Source: Pseudomonadota bacterium
Lineage (GTDB): Bacteria > Bdellovibrionota > UBA1018 > CAIMNF01
Direction of reading: 5' to 3'
DNA length: 11,117 bases
NCBI GenBank assembly: GCA_027482725.1
Contig: JAIXVT010000237.1
Coordinates: forward strand, 1 to 11,117
A model generated the notes under the pieces. It did not search any database. It saw nothing but the letters and a program-made list of their open reading frames with translations, and was not told the origin of the DNA. Positions 1 through 5,491 of this stretch are shown piece by piece. Both the position numbers and the translations under genes were made by a program. Positions within the stretch are counted from its first letter, which is position 1, and each line of letters begins with the position of its first letter.

Positions 1-408
1 GCTCGTGTGAACTTAGCTCCTCTTGCTTACGGTGCTGGTGTAAAAGGTAAGATTCTGGACGCTGCAAGCTATGGAGTTCCAACGGTATCAACATCCCTAG
101 GAATAGAAGGACTTTCGGATAAGAGTGAAGCTCATTTTCCGGGATTAGTCGGAGAAAGAGGGCACTTTATGGCTTTGGCTGATCGGCTTTATCATGATGA
201 AGTGCTTTGGACTACTTGCGTGGAAAGGGCGGGTTCTTTTTTTCCTGCTCCTTTTTCCCTGCCCTTTCAAGAGAAGCAGGAGACCGATCCGGGACAGGTT
301 TTATTGAGCGCGAGCGGATGGCTGCGCGACGCTCTGAGATTTGAAGCTCATTTTGGCCGACGTTATTTTTCACGGTGGATTGAACTAAAGGAGCGTTCTG
401 GACAGTAG
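1..408 (+). CDS. Glycosyltransferase, GT-B fold (GT4-like), C-terminal fragment
   Basis: The reading frame is open from the first base of the window and ends at a TAG at 406-408, so only the last 135 residues are present and the start lies outside. The fragment opens with residues reading VNLAPLAYGAGVKGKILDAA, followed closely by YGVPTVSTSLGIEG. This is the nucleotide-sugar binding segment of the C-terminal Rossmann domain in GT-B glycosyltransferases of the GT4/GT1 type; the conserved pattern is APL-x-YGAG-x-KGK. The remaining 80 or so residues are a less conserved helical tail rich in aromatic and charged residues. Such enzymes move a sugar from a nucleotide donor to an envelope polysaccharide or lipid, usually at the inner face of the cytoplasmic membrane. 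Donor and acceptor cannot be read from this fragment. It converges on the leftward trmB region. The family call is firm, the substrate unknown. Confidence 0.85.
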   Translation, partial: ARVNLAPLAYGAGVKGKILDAASYGVPTVSTSLGIEGLSDKSEAHFPGLVGERGHFMALADRLYHDEVLWTTCVERAGSFFPAPFSLPFQEKQETDPGQVLLSASGWLRDALRFEAHFGRRYFSRWIELKERSGQ

Positions 409-520
409 AGGGGGTATTCGGGTTAACGTCGTCGTCATTGTTATCAAACCAGAACACCGAAAAAAAAGTTCCTGTAAATGCGCCCACGACCAATGATGCC
501 AGTTTTGTCGACCATTTCAC
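212..520 (-). CDS. Doubtful small membrane-anchored ORF, antisense to the glycosyltransferase end
   Basis: A 102-residue ORF starts at GTG (518-520), 31 nt after the trmB stop on the same strand. Residues about 6-24 are hydrophobic (LASLVVGAFTGTFFSVFWF) and could be an uncleaved signal anchor. An Asn/Asp-rich stretch and a polar, then Lys/Glu/Pro-rich tail follow. The last two thirds (212-408) lie antisense over the 3' end of the glycosyltransferase, whose protein sequence is convincing, so that part of the ORF may be open by chance. No Shine-Dalgarno site precedes the GTG. The position behind trmB and the membrane-like N-terminus are the only arguments for it. No family is recognised. Confidence 0.25.
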   Translation of the reverse strand: MKWSTKLASLVVGAFTGTFFSVFWFDNNDDDVNPNTPSTVQNAPLVQSTVKNNVGQNELQISERRAAIRSRSIKPVPDRSPASLERAGKKEQEKKNPPFPRK

Positions 521-538
521 ATCAATTCATCGACAAAA
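503..538. repeat. 9-bp inverted repeat downstream of trmB
   Basis: TTTTGTCGA (503-511) and its exact reverse complement TCGACAAAA (530-538) flank an 18-nt spacer, beginning 14 nt past the trmB stop on the minus strand. As RNA it would be an AT-rich stem with a long loop and no following U-tract, so it is not a convincing intrinsic terminator. The left arm lies within the first codons of the doubtful ORF at 212-520. Confidence 0.35.
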
Positions 539-551
539 TACAGGTTCTGCT

Positions 552-1310
552 TTATCTCTTTTTTAATTTTATCGAGTGAATCGGTAGCCCATCTTTGATG
601 AATAGGCGTTCAAAAAGAGTTACTTCTGGAATTTTTAAGGCATGGCGATTGGGGTTGTCGGCGTGAAGATCAAACGTTTTTTCAAAAGGGTCGAACAGAT
701 CCAAACAAGAGCTGATTTCCTGAAGCATAAAATCAAAATACTCGGCGTGATCCGTTTTAATGTGAAAAACTCCCCCGGTTTTCAGAGTGGGCGCAATCCG
801 CCTCAACCAATCCTGATCTGCGGTCCGGTTTTTCTTTTGTGACTTTTTCGGCCAAGGATCGGGAAAGTAAAGATAGAGAAAATCAATTTCTCCGGGAGCG
901 AACATATGGTGGAGTCGCTCGGCATTAGCTCGAAACCCGAGTATGTTTTTTAGTTTTCGGTCTCTGATTTTTTCAGAGAGCCGGTAAATTTGTTTTACTT
1001 TCCAGTCGAGCCCGATGTAGCGATGATCTGGATTTTTTGCAGCCCACTCGATGACGACGTGTCCCGCATTGCATCCGATTTCAACATGAAGTGGGGCGGG
1101 GGGAGTCCCCTGCTGAAGGCTTGAGCTTGTGACCGAGTACTGTAAAAATTGGGATCTCCAATTTCCTCGGTGGGCTTCGGTGGCGTGATCCAAATAACTC
1201 AATGACTTGAGATCTGGAGTAGGGTCTTTAAGTTTGAACCAATAAGGGTTCTTGCTTGTTCCGTATTGAAAGTCGGTTTCGAAAGCTTCCGGGCGACTGC
1301 GGTTTTCCAT
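552..1310 (-). CDS. trmB: tRNA (guanine-N7-)-methyltransferase TrmB
   Basis: Uses S-adenosylmethionine to form 7-methylguanosine at position 46 in the variable loop of tRNAs, in the cytoplasm. The 252-residue protein has the family signatures in order: the SAM-binding loop EIGCNAGH (residues 77-84) with IGLD ending the second strand (99-102), the catalytic and tRNA-contact motif YFPDPWPKK (148-156), the TDH motif (186-188) and the C-terminal TLFE (231-234). The length is normal for bacterial TrmB and the N-terminal 70 residues are poorly conserved, as is usual. The glycine-rich loop reads GCNAGH where many homologues have GxGxG, a mild variation. The ATG at 1308-1310 is chosen because it gives the expected N-terminus; no Shine-Dalgarno site is evident. 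It lies 115 nt behind fliC on the same strand, with a possible stem-loop between them, and could share the fliC transcript or use its own weak promoter. Confidence 0.95.
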   Translation of the reverse strand: MENRSRPEAFETDFQYGTSKNPYWFKLKDPTPDLKSLSYLDHATEAHRGNWRSQFLQYSVTSSSLQQGTPPAPLHVEIGCNAGHVVIEWAAKNPDHRYIGLDWKVKQIYRLSEKIRDRKLKNILGFRANAERLHHMFAPGEIDFLYLYFPDPWPKKSQKKNRTADQDWLRRIAPTLKTGGVFHIKTDHAEYFDFMLQEISSCLDLFDPFEKTFDLHADNPNRHALKIPEVTLFERLFIKDGLPIHSIKLKKR

Positions 1311-1335
1311 GGATACGTTTCAGTTTAACCTTGTT

Positions 1336-1382
1336 CGGGCCCAAGAGTGAATCTTAAGTTTTTCAATTCAATCCTGAGCCCG
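1336..1382 (-). terminator. Possible RNA stem-loop 3' of fliC (no U-tract)
   Basis: On the minus strand CGGGCTCAGGA (1382-1372) can pair with TCTTGGGCCCG (1346-1336) as an 11-bp stem with nine Watson-Crick and two G-U pairs and a 25-nt loop. The wobble pairs form only in minus-strand RNA, so the structure fits the fliC transcript and not the opposite strand. It lies about 44 nt past the fliC stop. No run of T follows, so it is either a processing or stability stem or a non-canonical terminator separating fliC from trmB. Confidence 0.35.
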
Positions 1383-1425
1383 TACAAGTTTGCGTATCAA
1401 ACCGTAAGGGTCCCGAAAACTTTCA

Positions 1426-2259
1426 TTAACCGATCAACTTGAGTGCAGACTGCGGGTTGGCGTTGGCTTGTGCAAGCACCGAAATCCCCGCTTGCGACAA
1501 GATGTTCAGCTTTGTAAGCTCCGAGGTTTCGTGAGCCATGTCGGCGTCACGAATCCGAGAACGAGCGGCATCTAAGTTTTCGCGATAGATGTTCAAATTG
1601 TTAATCGTTGAGGTGAGTCGGTTCTGCATTGCTCCAAGGGATGAACGATTTTCATTGAGCTTGTTCATCGCAAAATCAATTTTCTCCAAGTTCATTTGGG
1701 AAGATTCTTTGGATTTTGTAGTGACATCACCGATGTTCAACGACTCTAAAGAGATGTTTTGTTGGCCAGCGTTGTAGATCATTCGGTCCTGAACAGGATC
1801 GTTCTTTGTGCCCACTTGGATTTCAAGCGGTCCTGCCGTCCCATCAAGTAGCTTGGTGCCGTTGAAAGCCGTTGTGCTGGCAATTCGCGAAACTTCTTCT
1901 TTAAGTGCTTGCACTTCTTTATCGACGAATGTTCGCTCAAGGTCACCGATGGTATCGGTTGCGGATTGGATCGATAATTCCCGAAGGCGAACGAGAATGT
2001 TTGATACTTCGTTCATGGAGCCTTCTGCCACTTGGACGAGCGAAATCCCGTCCTGAGCGTTTCTTCCGGCTTGACCCAAAGAACGTGTTGTGGCGCGGAT
2101 TTGCTCGCTGATGGCTAAACCAGCGGCGTCGTCTCCGGCTTTGTTGATGCGATTACCGGATGATAACCGCTCTAATGTGGTTTCTTGAGATTGGCGACTC
2201 ATGCCTAACGAGCGTTGAGCAGCCATTGCTTGGATATTGGTATTGATACGCAGACCCAT
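1426..2259 (-). CDS. fliC: Flagellin, compact D0/D1-only type
   Basis: Structural subunit of the flagellar filament, exported unfolded through the flagellar type III system and polymerised at the filament tip. The 277-residue protein has the N-terminal signature MGLRINTNIQAMAAQRSLG, the LERLSSGNRINKAGDDAAGLAISE block (about 29-52) and the C-terminal helix ending in NILSQAGISVLAQANANPQ (about 250-268). Only the coiled-coil D0/D1 regions and a short beta-hairpin segment (roughly 130-185) are present; the variable surface domains D2/D3 of enteric flagellins are missing. Short flagellins of this size and N-terminus are typical of Bdellovibrio and relatives, which carry several copies. The ATG at 2257-2259 is set by AGGAGG at 2273-2268, by far the strongest ribosome binding site in the window. 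A sigma-28-like promoter and a five-codon leader ORF lie upstream. Naming it fliC rather than flaA or another paralogue is a convention. Confidence 0.96.
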   Translation of the reverse strand: MGLRINTNIQAMAAQRSLGMSRQSQETTLERLSSGNRINKAGDDAAGLAISEQIRATTRSLGQAGRNAQDGISLVQVAEGSMNEVSNILVRLRELSIQSATDTIGDLERTFVDKEVQALKEEVSRIASTTAFNGTKLLDGTAGPLEIQVGTKNDPVQDRMIYNAGQQNISLESLNIGDVTTKSKESSQMNLEKIDFAMNKLNENRSSLGAMQNRLTSTINNLNIYRENLDAARSRIRDADMAHETSELTKLNILSQAGISVLAQANANPQSALKLIG

Positions 2260-2267
2260 GTCTTTTT

Positions 2268-2273
2268 CCTCCT
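2268..2273 (-). promoter_or_regulatory. Strong Shine-Dalgarno site of fliC
   Basis: Minus-strand AGGAGG, 8 nt before the fliC ATG. It overlaps the TAG stop of the upstream mini-ORF (minus-strand TAGGAGG, 2274-2268), an arrangement that would couple the two initiation events. Most other genes here have weak or no Shine-Dalgarno sites, in keeping with the very high output needed from a flagellin. Confidence 0.85.
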
Positions 2274-2289
2274 AGATCACTGTGGTCAT
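2272..2289 (-). CDS. Five-codon leader mini-ORF (MTTVI) before fliC
   Basis: Minus-strand ATG ACC ACA GTG ATC TAG begins 30 nt upstream of the fliC start. It has its own ribosome binding site, GGAGG at 2302-2298, at the same 8-nt spacing as that of fliC. The string GGAGGAAAAAGAAATG (2302-2287) matches the fliC initiation string GGAGGAAAAAGACATG (2272-2257) at 15 of 16 positions. The TAG of the mini-ORF overlaps the fliC AGGAGG. Whether the peptide is made is unknown; the sequence may instead be a relic of a 30-bp duplication that serves as a standby ribosome site. Confidence 0.45.
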   Translation of the reverse strand: MTTVI

Positions 2290-2358
2290 TTCTTTTTCCT
2301 CCGTGAGTTTCCCTGGTCTCATGACTCGGGGTCGCGCAGTTCTTCGCGTGACAGCTTT

Positions 2359-2386
2359 GTATCGGGATGGTGGAAGTATTGCTTTA
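2359..2386 (-). promoter_or_regulatory. Sigma-28 (FliA)-type promoter of fliC
   Basis: On the minus strand TAAA (2386-2383) is followed after 16 nt by CCCGATAC (2366-2359). The known FliA consensus is TAAA-N15-GCCGATAA, so the -35 core is exact, the -10 matches at six of eight positions, and the spacer is 1 nt long. Class-3 flagellar genes such as flagellin are the usual targets. It predicts a transcript start near 2350 and an untranslated leader of about 60 nt before the mini-ORF, 90 nt before fliC. Confidence 0.65.
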
Positions 2387-2431
2387 GGAAAAAAATGCCT
2401 AAAAATAGGGGTTTTTTGCAAAAAAACAAGT

Positions 2432-2449
2432 CAATTCGTTGTCGAATTG
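2432..2449. promoter_or_regulatory. 18-bp inverted repeat, candidate operator
   Basis: CAATTCG-TTGT-CGAATTG is a perfect 7-bp inverted repeat with a 4-nt spacer. It overlaps the proposed -35 element (2439-2444) of the rightward promoter, where a dimeric regulator would block RNA polymerase. The motif does not match a consensus that I recognise. Confidence 0.4.
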
Positions 2450-2466
2450 CTCGGTTATGGTATGAT
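2439..2466 (+). promoter_or_regulatory. Sigma-70-type promoter with extended -10 for the 2487 cluster
   Basis: TTGTCG (2439-2444), a 16-nt spacer and TATGAT (2461-2466), the latter preceded by TGG at 2458-2460, giving the extended -10 pattern TGN-TATGAT. The -10 differs from TATAAT at one base. The start of transcription would be near 2473, giving a leader of about 14 nt before the ATG at 2487. Confidence 0.5.
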
Positions 2467-2486
2467 TTTGACGAAAAGAGCACGTT

Positions 2487-2696
2487 ATGAACAAACCTTT
2501 AGATCCGGCACCTCCAAACCCAGAACAAGAGCCCTCACCGAATTCTCCGGATCAATCCAGAAAAGATTCACTAGGAATCCCCATGAATCGAAGTCCGTGG
2601 GGTTTGTTTGCGGTGATTCAAGTGGTCGTCGCTGTCGGGATGGGAATACTGATCTGGGTGATGTACTCGTTTCATCAAGGTGCAAAAATCGAGTAG
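2487..2696 (+). CDS. Small single-pass membrane protein, unknown function
   Basis: A 69-residue protein. The first 37 residues are polar and rich in Pro, Asn, Ser and Glu. One strongly hydrophobic segment follows at about 38-61 (WGLFAVIQVVVAVGMGILIW and onward), then a short polar C-terminus ending AKIE. With few positive charges before the helix and a positive SFHQGAK tail after it, the topology is not clear. The ATG at 2487-2489 follows a convincing promoter by about 14 nt, with only a weak purine stretch (GAAAAGAG) as ribosome binding site. It is the first gene of a rightward cluster, with 23 nt before the DUF455/ATP-grasp gene. No family is recognised. The promoter, the TM segment and the position make it a likely real gene. 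Confidence 0.65.
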   Translation: MNKPLDPAPPNPEQEPSPNSPDQSRKDSLGIPMNRSPWGLFAVIQVVVAVGMGILIWVMYSFHQGAKIE

Positions 2697-2719
2697 CTTC
2701 TTAGATCTGTGGTTTTATT

Positions 2720-4585
2720 GTGGAAACAGAGCATAACAAGACATCCGTTTTTGAAATCGCACTCAAAGTGTTTAGCGCAACCACGCTCGACGACAAATGC
2801 CATGCTTGGAATTTCCCTTTTTCTGATGTTGATTTTGATGCGCCTCCCTCTGTTCCGTCTCCCCTCGGAAGCATGGATCCGGGAAAGCTTGATTTCAGGG
2901 CAACAGAATCTTTGCCCTTTCCCAGCACTAAAGAATTTAAGGACGCGCGCGCACGAGCAATCGCCCTGTATTTTTTTGCCAACCATGAGCTTTTGGCCAT
3001 CGATTCCATGGCTTATGTCCTTCTAAAATTTCCCCAAGCTCCCGTTGATTTTTTAAGGGGAGTCTATGGAACGCTCAGGGATGAACAGAAACACTTGATG
3101 AAATATGCTCAGCGAATGAAAGAGCTCGCCGGATTCGACGTCGGCGATTTCAAAATGAATTCGTATTTTTGGCAGCATCTCAAGTCGATTCAGTCTCCCA
3201 AGGATTATGTCTGTCGGATGAGTCTTGTGTTTGAGCAAGCCAATCTTGATTTTGCGGCAGAATACGCGGAACACATGCGGACGTCGGGTGACGCAGTTTC
3301 CGCAAGTATTTTGGATTCTGTTCTTCAGGATGAGATTTCCCATGTGCGCCACGGAGTACAGTGGCAATCTTACTTTTTTGATCGTGAACAAGCGAGTGAG
3401 TCGTCTTCACAGGTGTCTTTAAATCTGTGGGAGGATTTTGTAAAATCCATACCTTTTCCCTTAAATGCCCGTAGGGCGCGGGGGAATAAGTTTTTTGGAG
3501 AGCCGAGGCTTCAAGCCGGGTTGTCTCGGGATTTTGTGGATCGTATCCGAATTGCAGGGGGATCTCGGGGACGCGCACCGTTGGCTTGGCACATCAATTT
3601 GGGGGACGAACGCATTGAGCGCGATCTTGAAACTCTCCCCGCTTGGTGGGCTTTGGAAAGTGATCAGGTTGTGGTACGCCGATGTCCTGATTTAGAGTGG
3701 CAAAAATCGGTGTTTGCTCTGCGGGAGCAACTTCCTGAATGGGTGCAAAACCCTGGTCCTACGGCGAAATGGGCGAGGTGGGACGACGTTAAACATTCTG
3801 AAAAAAATGATCCCCGTTGGGGCCGGATTTTCTTTGAGGGTTTGATTCAAAAACCGAAGGCTTTGGTGATGTCGACCCAAGACCTTATGGATTCTTTCAG
3901 CGTTATCCGTGAGCTTGCACAGGGACCGACTGAGAAACTGATTTTTAAATCGAATCACGGTGTTTCCGGGCGAGGGCACATTGTGCTTTCCCTTGCCCAT
4001 CTCCAAGAGGACCATTGGCCCAAACTCGTACAAGAAAAATTAAAAAACCAAAATCAATGGGGAATAGAGCGCTATTATGATCGGATTTGTGATTTTTCGA
4101 GGCAAATCGAGTGGAATTCTCAAACTCAGGAGTATCGCGTTCACGATCCCCGTATTTTTTTTGTGGACGGTCGGTTTCAATATCGTGGAACCGAGCTTAG
4201 AAAAGGTGATCGCCAGATCTTTGTGAATGCCATAGAGGAAAGTCAAGACCCGCTCCCGCGTATCCTCGAGTTTTTGAAGTTGAATCACATCAGTCACCCG
4301 ATCGGGTTGGATGGGTTTATTTTTTTGGACGAAAATGGCGTCAGGAAAATTCGCTGGGTGTCTGAAATTAATCTGAGATTTACCATGGGGTGGGTTGCCT
4401 TAAAATTAGAGAGGTATTTTCCAGGAAATCAATTCCGCCTATTTTCTCGAGCCGATCTGAAGCAGAGGGGGGTGGGTACGTTTCTTGAATTGGAGAATCA
4501 ACTCAAGTCGGAGGAGAGATTTTGTGCTGCGGTTACGCCCACGCGAACGGCGCAAAGGCTCTGGGGTGCCGTTTGCACGGGATGA
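2720..4585 (+). CDS. Fusion protein: ferritin-like (DUF455) domain plus ATP-grasp-like domain
   Basis: A 621-residue protein with two modules. Residues about 10-225 match the DUF455 ferritin-like family. The helices carry what looks like a full di-metal ligand set in the order E / ExxH / E / ExxH: E90 (in NHELLAID), E122 and H125 (DEQKH), E172 (FEQ), and E205 and H208 (DEISHVRHG). Residues about 280-600 resemble an ATP-grasp enzyme: a pre-ATP-grasp-like segment, the nucleotide-binding loop LIFKSNHGVSGRGHIVL (407-423), a hinge-like IERYYD (449-454), and the metal-binding strand VSEINLRFTMGW (547-558) with E549 and N551. ATP-grasp enzymes ligate a carboxylate to an amine or thiol through an acyl phosphate; DUF455 proteins have no settled function. 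The GTG at 2720 is the first start after the in-frame stop at 2702; it has no clear Shine-Dalgarno site. The end overlaps the next gene by ATGA (4582-4585), implying coupled translation. No signal peptide, so probably cytoplasmic. The DUF455 call is strong, ATP-grasp likely, the substrate unknown. Confidence 0.8.
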   Translation: METEHNKTSVFEIALKVFSATTLDDKCHAWNFPFSDVDFDAPPSVPSPLGSMDPGKLDFRATESLPFPSTKEFKDARARAIALYFFANHELLAIDSMAYVLLKFPQAPVDFLRGVYGTLRDEQKHLMKYAQRMKELAGFDVGDFKMNSYFWQHLKSIQSPKDYVCRMSLVFEQANLDFAAEYAEHMRTSGDAVSASILDSVLQDEISHVRHGVQWQSYFFDREQASESSSQVSLNLWEDFVKSIPFPLNARRARGNKFFGEPRLQAGLSRDFVDRIRIAGGSRGRAPLAWHINLGDERIERDLETLPAWWALESDQVVVRRCPDLEWQKSVFALREQLPEWVQNPGPTAKWARWDDVKHSEKNDPRWGRIFFEGLIQKPKALVMSTQDLMDSFSVIRELAQGPTEKLIFKSNHGVSGRGHIVLSLAHLQEDHWPKLVQEKLKNQNQWGIERYYDRICDFSRQIEWNSQTQEYRVHDPRIFFVDGRFQYRGTELRKGDRQIFVNAIEESQDPLPRILEFLKLNHISHPIGLDGFIFLDENGVRKIRWVSEINLRFTMGWVALKLERYFPGNQFRLFSRADLKQRGVGTFLELENQLKSEERFCAAVTPTRTAQRLWGAVCTG

Positions 4586-5418
4586 GTTTTTTAGATCAGA
4601 TTTATTCCACTTATCACAAGAGGGAATATCTTGGACTTGATCCTTTAGGGATTCTGGATCAGTACAGGGGTAAACCCCATCTTACCGAGCTTTGTGTTTT
4701 ATCAGGATTGATGGCCTTTGGACGAGTCGAGCGGGTGCGGGTTGCGACCGAGAGCTTAATTGATCGTGTTGGGTTGAATTCTGAAGAATTTTTTGATGAG
4801 CTTCTGCAGGGTTCGCCTGAAAAAAATTTTTTCCCGAAAATCAAAGGTTTTGTTCATCGTATTTACCGCGACCATGATATCTGGCTGTTGTTAGAGTGTT
4901 TTCGCTACTCTCATCTTGAGCATGGGAGCATTAAGGCGCATTTTGAATTTTACTTTAAGGGGGAGGACACGGTGGGGCCCGCGTTGAGCGCGGTGATAGC
5001 GGATTACTTGGGCGTCGTAAAAAAATCCCGACGAAAATCAACGCCAATGACCGCTCATCTTTTTAATTCGCCCGCTTTAGGTGGGGCATGTAAACGATGG
5101 CTAATGATCCTGAAATGGCTTGTTCGTCCTGACGATGGAATTGATCTTGGTCTATGGAATGCAGTAAATGAAGTGAATAAAATAAATGAAATAAATAAAA
5201 TGAATAGTCGCATTACACCTGCGCATCTGGTGATGCCCTTAGATGTTCATGTGACCCGGTTTGCAGTAAGTCAAGGTTGGATTAAATCGATGTCAGTGAA
5301 TTGGAAGCAGGCTGTAAGAGTAACCGAATCCCTAAGACGTTTTGATCCGCTCGATCCCACTAAGTACGATTTTGCGATTTGCAGGGCTGGGATGCTTAAG
5401 GTGCGGGGTCAAGGATAG
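4582..5418 (+). CDS. DUF2400 / TIGR02757 family protein
   Basis: A 278-residue protein of the uncharacterised DUF2400 (TIGR02757) family. Diagnostic stretches are LDP near the N-terminus (19-21), KGFVHRIYRDHDIWLLL (88-104), FNSPALGGACKRWLMILKWL (161-180) with VRPDDGIDLGLW (181-192), MPLDVHVTRFA (218-228), and the C-terminal LRRFDPLDPTKYDFAICRAG (251-270). The PLD-x-H region and the (S/N)PAxGxACKR block are the most conserved parts of the family. The ATG at 4582 is chosen because it overlaps the upstream stop in an ATGA junction and gives the expected N-terminus; an in-frame start at 4522 would add 20 residues unlike the family. An in-frame 9-bp repeat at 5164-5208 puts a (V/I/M)N(E/K/S) pentad of tripeptides before the MPLDVH motif, apparently in a surface loop. 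Biochemical role unknown. Confidence 0.9.
   Translation: MSFLDQIYSTYHKREYLGLDPLGILDQYRGKPHLTELCVLSGLMAFGRVERVRVATESLIDRVGLNSEEFFDELLQGSPEKNFFPKIKGFVHRIYRDHDIWLLLECFRYSHLEHGSIKAHFEFYFKGEDTVGPALSAVIADYLGVVKKSRRKSTPMTAHLFNSPALGGACKRWLMILKWLVRPDDGIDLGLWNAVNEVNKINEINKMNSRITPAHLVMPLDVHVTRFAVSQGWIKSMSVNWKQAVRVTESLRRFDPLDPTKYDFAICRAGMLKVRGQG
5164..5208 (+). repeat. Five degenerate 9-bp tandem units in the DUF2400 gene
   Basis: Consecutive units GTAAATGAA, GTGAATAAA, ATAAATGAA, ATAAATAAA and ATGAATAGT encode VNE VNK INE INK MNS (residues 195-209). The units alternate GAA/AAA at the third codon, suggesting an 18-bp higher-order unit. Since each unit is a multiple of three, gain or loss would change loop length without breaking the frame. 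Confidence 0.8.
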
Positions 5419-5452
5419 CTTTTTTGGGTTAAAAAAATATTTAATCTTCGGG

Positions 5453-5480
5453 TTGACGGACGCATGGTTTTTAATTAAAT
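5453..5480 (+). promoter_or_regulatory. Weak sigma-70-like promoter before the exported protein gene
   Basis: TTGACG (5453-5458), five of six matches to the -35 consensus, and TTAAAT (5475-5480), four of six to the -10, with a 16-nt spacer. It sits in the 73-nt gap between the DUF2400 stop and the ATG at 5492. A start near 5487 would give almost no leader, so the gene might instead be transcribed from upstream. Confidence 0.3.
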
Positions 5481-5491
5481 CGGTGTGCGGG

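Noticed and set aside
2390..2418. A-tract, CCTA-AAAA-TAGG and T-tract resembling a bidirectional terminator between fliC and the 2487 gene
   Set aside because: The paired core is only 4 bp with a mismatched step, and no gene on either strand transcribes into it from outside; both neighbours are divergent from it.
2675..4297. Several antisense and alternate-frame open stretches across the DUF455/ATP-grasp gene
   Set aside because: They overlap a frame with conserved ferritin-like ligands and an ATP-grasp-like signature; none has a family motif or a start signal.
4522..4581. Earlier in-frame start for the DUF2400 gene
   Set aside because: It would add 20 residues (MCCGYAHANG and onward) unlike the family and overlap the upstream gene by 64 nt; the ATGA start at 4582 is better.
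5401..5418. Possible frameshift at the end of DUF2400, because another frame reads on there
   Set aside because: The end of the called frame (KYDFAICRAGML) agrees with the family's normal C-terminal pattern, so no frameshift is needed.
5420..5437. T6-GGGTT-A7 after the DUF2400 stop, a possible terminator
   Set aside because: It would be an A-T only stem with no GC core and no following U-tract, so it is not a credible terminator; more likely A/T-rich spacer.
5342..5491. Upstream extension of the exported-protein gene
   Set aside because: It overlaps the conserved end of the DUF2400 gene and would bury the signal peptide in the middle of the protein.
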